DNA from: an uncultured Eubacteriales bacterium
GTDB lineage: Bacteria; Bacillota; Clostridia; Christensenellales; Borkfalkiaceae
Assembly: GCA_905207235.1 (NCBI GenBank)
Contig: CAJLKN010000008.1
Span: 33,548 to 97,547 of the forward strand
Length of the DNA stretch: 64,000 bases
Direction: 5' to 3'
The notes under the pieces were generated by a model. The model was not told the origin of the DNA. It ran no database searches and saw nothing but the letters and a program-made list of their open reading frames with translations. This document shows, piece by piece, positions 62,882 through 64,000 of the stretch (position 1 is its first letter; the number at the start of each line of letters is the position of its first letter). The translations under genes and the position numbers were made by a program.

Positions 62882-63550
62882 ATGAAAAAAGAGAAGGTAA
62901 AGATAATACAAGAATTCAATTTTTATGAGCTGTTCTGGAATGTGTTGAAAGACGAGAGCGATGCGGATATTGCCTGTATGCTGCACCAAATCTGCGAGTT
63001 TATGTTTGAGGGAAAAGACAACAGTTTCGACGAGGAAAAGCTCAATGTAATCTGGGCAGATTTAAAAGGCATACTCTCCCTTCAACGACAAGAGAAGCTA
63101 CGCGGAAAGAAAGCTTCAAAGTACGACAGATTATGGAGACATTTTGCCTTTAAGAAAAGCTACTTTGATAAGCTGAAACTTATGAATTTAAACGACGGCG
63201 GAGCGTATATCAAGGCTATATGCGAGCAGGTATTCAAAGGCAAAATTGCGAAAGATTTACCGCCGCAGGCAGAGAAGTTTTACTCGCTTGCGAGACTTAC
63301 GTTGGACGTATCTTTGGAACGCAAAAAGGCAGGTTCGAAGGGCGGAAAGTCAAAGGCAAAATCAAAGCCGATTAAACGGACGATAGACGACCTTAAAGCT
63401 CTTGGCTGCACGAGAAATTTAAGCACGGAAAATCCCATACTTGAAGGCGTTGATTTGAATAAGCTTTATGACTATGTAAAAGCCAATAAAGGCATACAAA
63501 ATCTGTCGCTCTATAAGGCGGTTGAAAGCTATAAAAACGCCGTTAATTAA
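62882..63550 (+). CDS. Mobile-element protein, DUF6291-like, unknown function
   Basis: A 222-residue soluble, Lys-rich protein. FNFYELFWNVLKDESDADIACMLHQICEFMF begins an N-terminal helical domain like those next to replication and mobilization genes of Firmicutes elements and phages; KAGSKGGKSKAKSKP is a basic linker to a C-terminal 65-residue part. The ribosome site is weak. Its position between a leader and an oriT suggests a role in replication or mobilization control, by context only. Confidence 0.6.
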   Translation: MKKEKVKIIQEFNFYELFWNVLKDESDADIACMLHQICEFMFEGKDNSFDEEKLNVIWADLKGILSLQRQEKLRGKKASKYDRLWRHFAFKKSYFDKLKLMNLNDGGAYIKAICEQVFKGKIAKDLPPQAEKFYSLARLTLDVSLERKKAGSKGGKSKAKSKPIKRTIDDLKALGCTRNLSTENPILEGVDLNKLYDYVKANKGIQNLSLYKAVESYKNAVN

Positions 63551-63636
63551 TGGATATATGCCACTCAATTTTTGCGCAAGCAAAACTACAAGCAAACCAC
63601 ATAGCTCCCTGCAAGGGCGAACGCAACTTATGAAAT

Positions 63637-63673
63637 AAGTGTAGTGAGCTACACTTTTCAATAAAAAGTGTAG
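63637..63673 (+). other. Probable MobV-type origin of transfer
   Basis: AAGTGTAG-TGAG-CTACACTT (63637-63656) is an 8-base-pair inverted repeat, and a third arm AAAAGTGTAG follows (63664-63673), allowing alternative hairpins. The layout AAGT.TAGTG.G.TA.ACTT closely parallels the pMV158 MobM nick region. The relaxase start lies 240 bases downstream. Between them are further hairpins (near 63695-63722 and 63763-63778). Confidence 0.65.
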
Positions 63674-63915
63674 AAATTCCAAAACAACTTAACGGCGCAA
63701 GCAAAACCGTGCTTTTGCGCCAGCGCACCCCATTTGTGGCTATGCCACCTCAGTAGGTGAAATCGCACGATTTCAAATATTCGAGGGCATTAACATATCG
63801 TGCGATGAGGGCAACGCCCTTAAAATCGTTGGAATTTGTTTGCGCGCAAGAAAACAAATTCAACGAAAAATTATTTTTTTGGAGGTAATCAAGTATAAGT
63901 TTTATAGTATGCAAT

Positions 63916-64000
63916 ATGAAAAAGCTCAAGCGCACGAGCGTCGGTAATGTTGAAAGGGAAAACGAGCGCGACCAGACTTACGAGGCAAAGAACCCGAAGA
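63916..64000 (+). CDS. MobV/Pre-type relaxase, N-terminal fragment
   Basis: An open frame from ATG 63916 to the window end encodes 28 residues, MKKLKRTSVGNVERENERD and on. The S-V-G-N-x-x-R-E-N-x-R pattern resembles the start of Mob/Pre (MobV) relaxases, which have a similar G....R.N.R segment before the first catalytic motif. A GGAGGT lies 28 bases upstream, rather far. The gene is cut by the window edge. Confidence 0.6.
   Translation, partial: MKKLKRTSVGNVERENERDQTYEAKNPK

Overview
The window looks like the chromosome of a low-to-mid GC Gram-positive (Bacillota), most likely a gut-type Clostridia relative. The signs are strong GGAGG ribosome sites, TTGACA-N17-TATAAT promoters, many lipobox lipoproteins, a SipW/TasA-type secretion pair, an LplABC/MsmX sugar importer and no outer-membrane genes. 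The species cannot be named from the sequence. Gene starts were moved to the codon with a ribosome site, or to one downstream of the promoter, wherever the longest frame was implausible.

Layout. 1-3.7 kb: end of an unknown gene, a UMF1-type transporter, and two AT-rich secreted proteins. 3.8-4.9 kb: the rpsF-ssb-rpsR operon with its promoter and leader. 4.9-16 kb: a 978-residue membrane-anchored repeat protein and housekeeping genes (CCA-adding enzyme, lipid kinase, PAS-SpoIIE phosphatase, pyridoxal kinase, a 6S-like RNA, RadC, PepV, SGNH hydrolase), then tRNA-Ser(GCU). 16.3-20.7 kb: SipW peptidase, its TasA-like substrate and a Ca2+ P-type ATPase. 20.9-22.8 kb: an ATPase plus RloB pair resembling the AbiL defence system. 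22.9-30.3 kb: a cation diffusion facilitator, a large pectate lyase lipoprotein, serine dehydratase and an orphan LytS-like kinase. 30.4-32.1 kb: a decayed RHS toxin locus with a surviving immunity-like gene.

32.6-47 kb is an eleven-gene fructan-use operon on the minus strand, with a divergent LacI regulator. Lipoproteins with sugar-binding-type domains and a surface GH32 enzyme would capture and cut fructan. An LplABC-type importer powered by MsmX brings in oligomers, and a cytoplasmic GH32 enzyme and fructokinase feed fructose to glycolysis. 47-56 kb holds YbaK, a five-gene LysR-controlled operon of small-molecule enzymes, and a MerR-MATE-flavin oxidoreductase group.

56-61 kb is a galacturonate module: GH4 alpha-galacturonidase (CHEV motif), a DapA-family aldolase and an IlvD/Edd sugar-acid dehydratase. 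A FadR-type regulator is likely to control it, because the same 12-base operator lies at its own promoter and at the enzyme operon's promoter. It pairs logically with the pectate lyase at 24-27 kb. 61-64 kb ends in a SLOG protein, then the leader, a replication-region-type gene, a MobV-like oriT and the first codons of a MobV-type relaxase, so a mobilizable element begins here and runs off the window.
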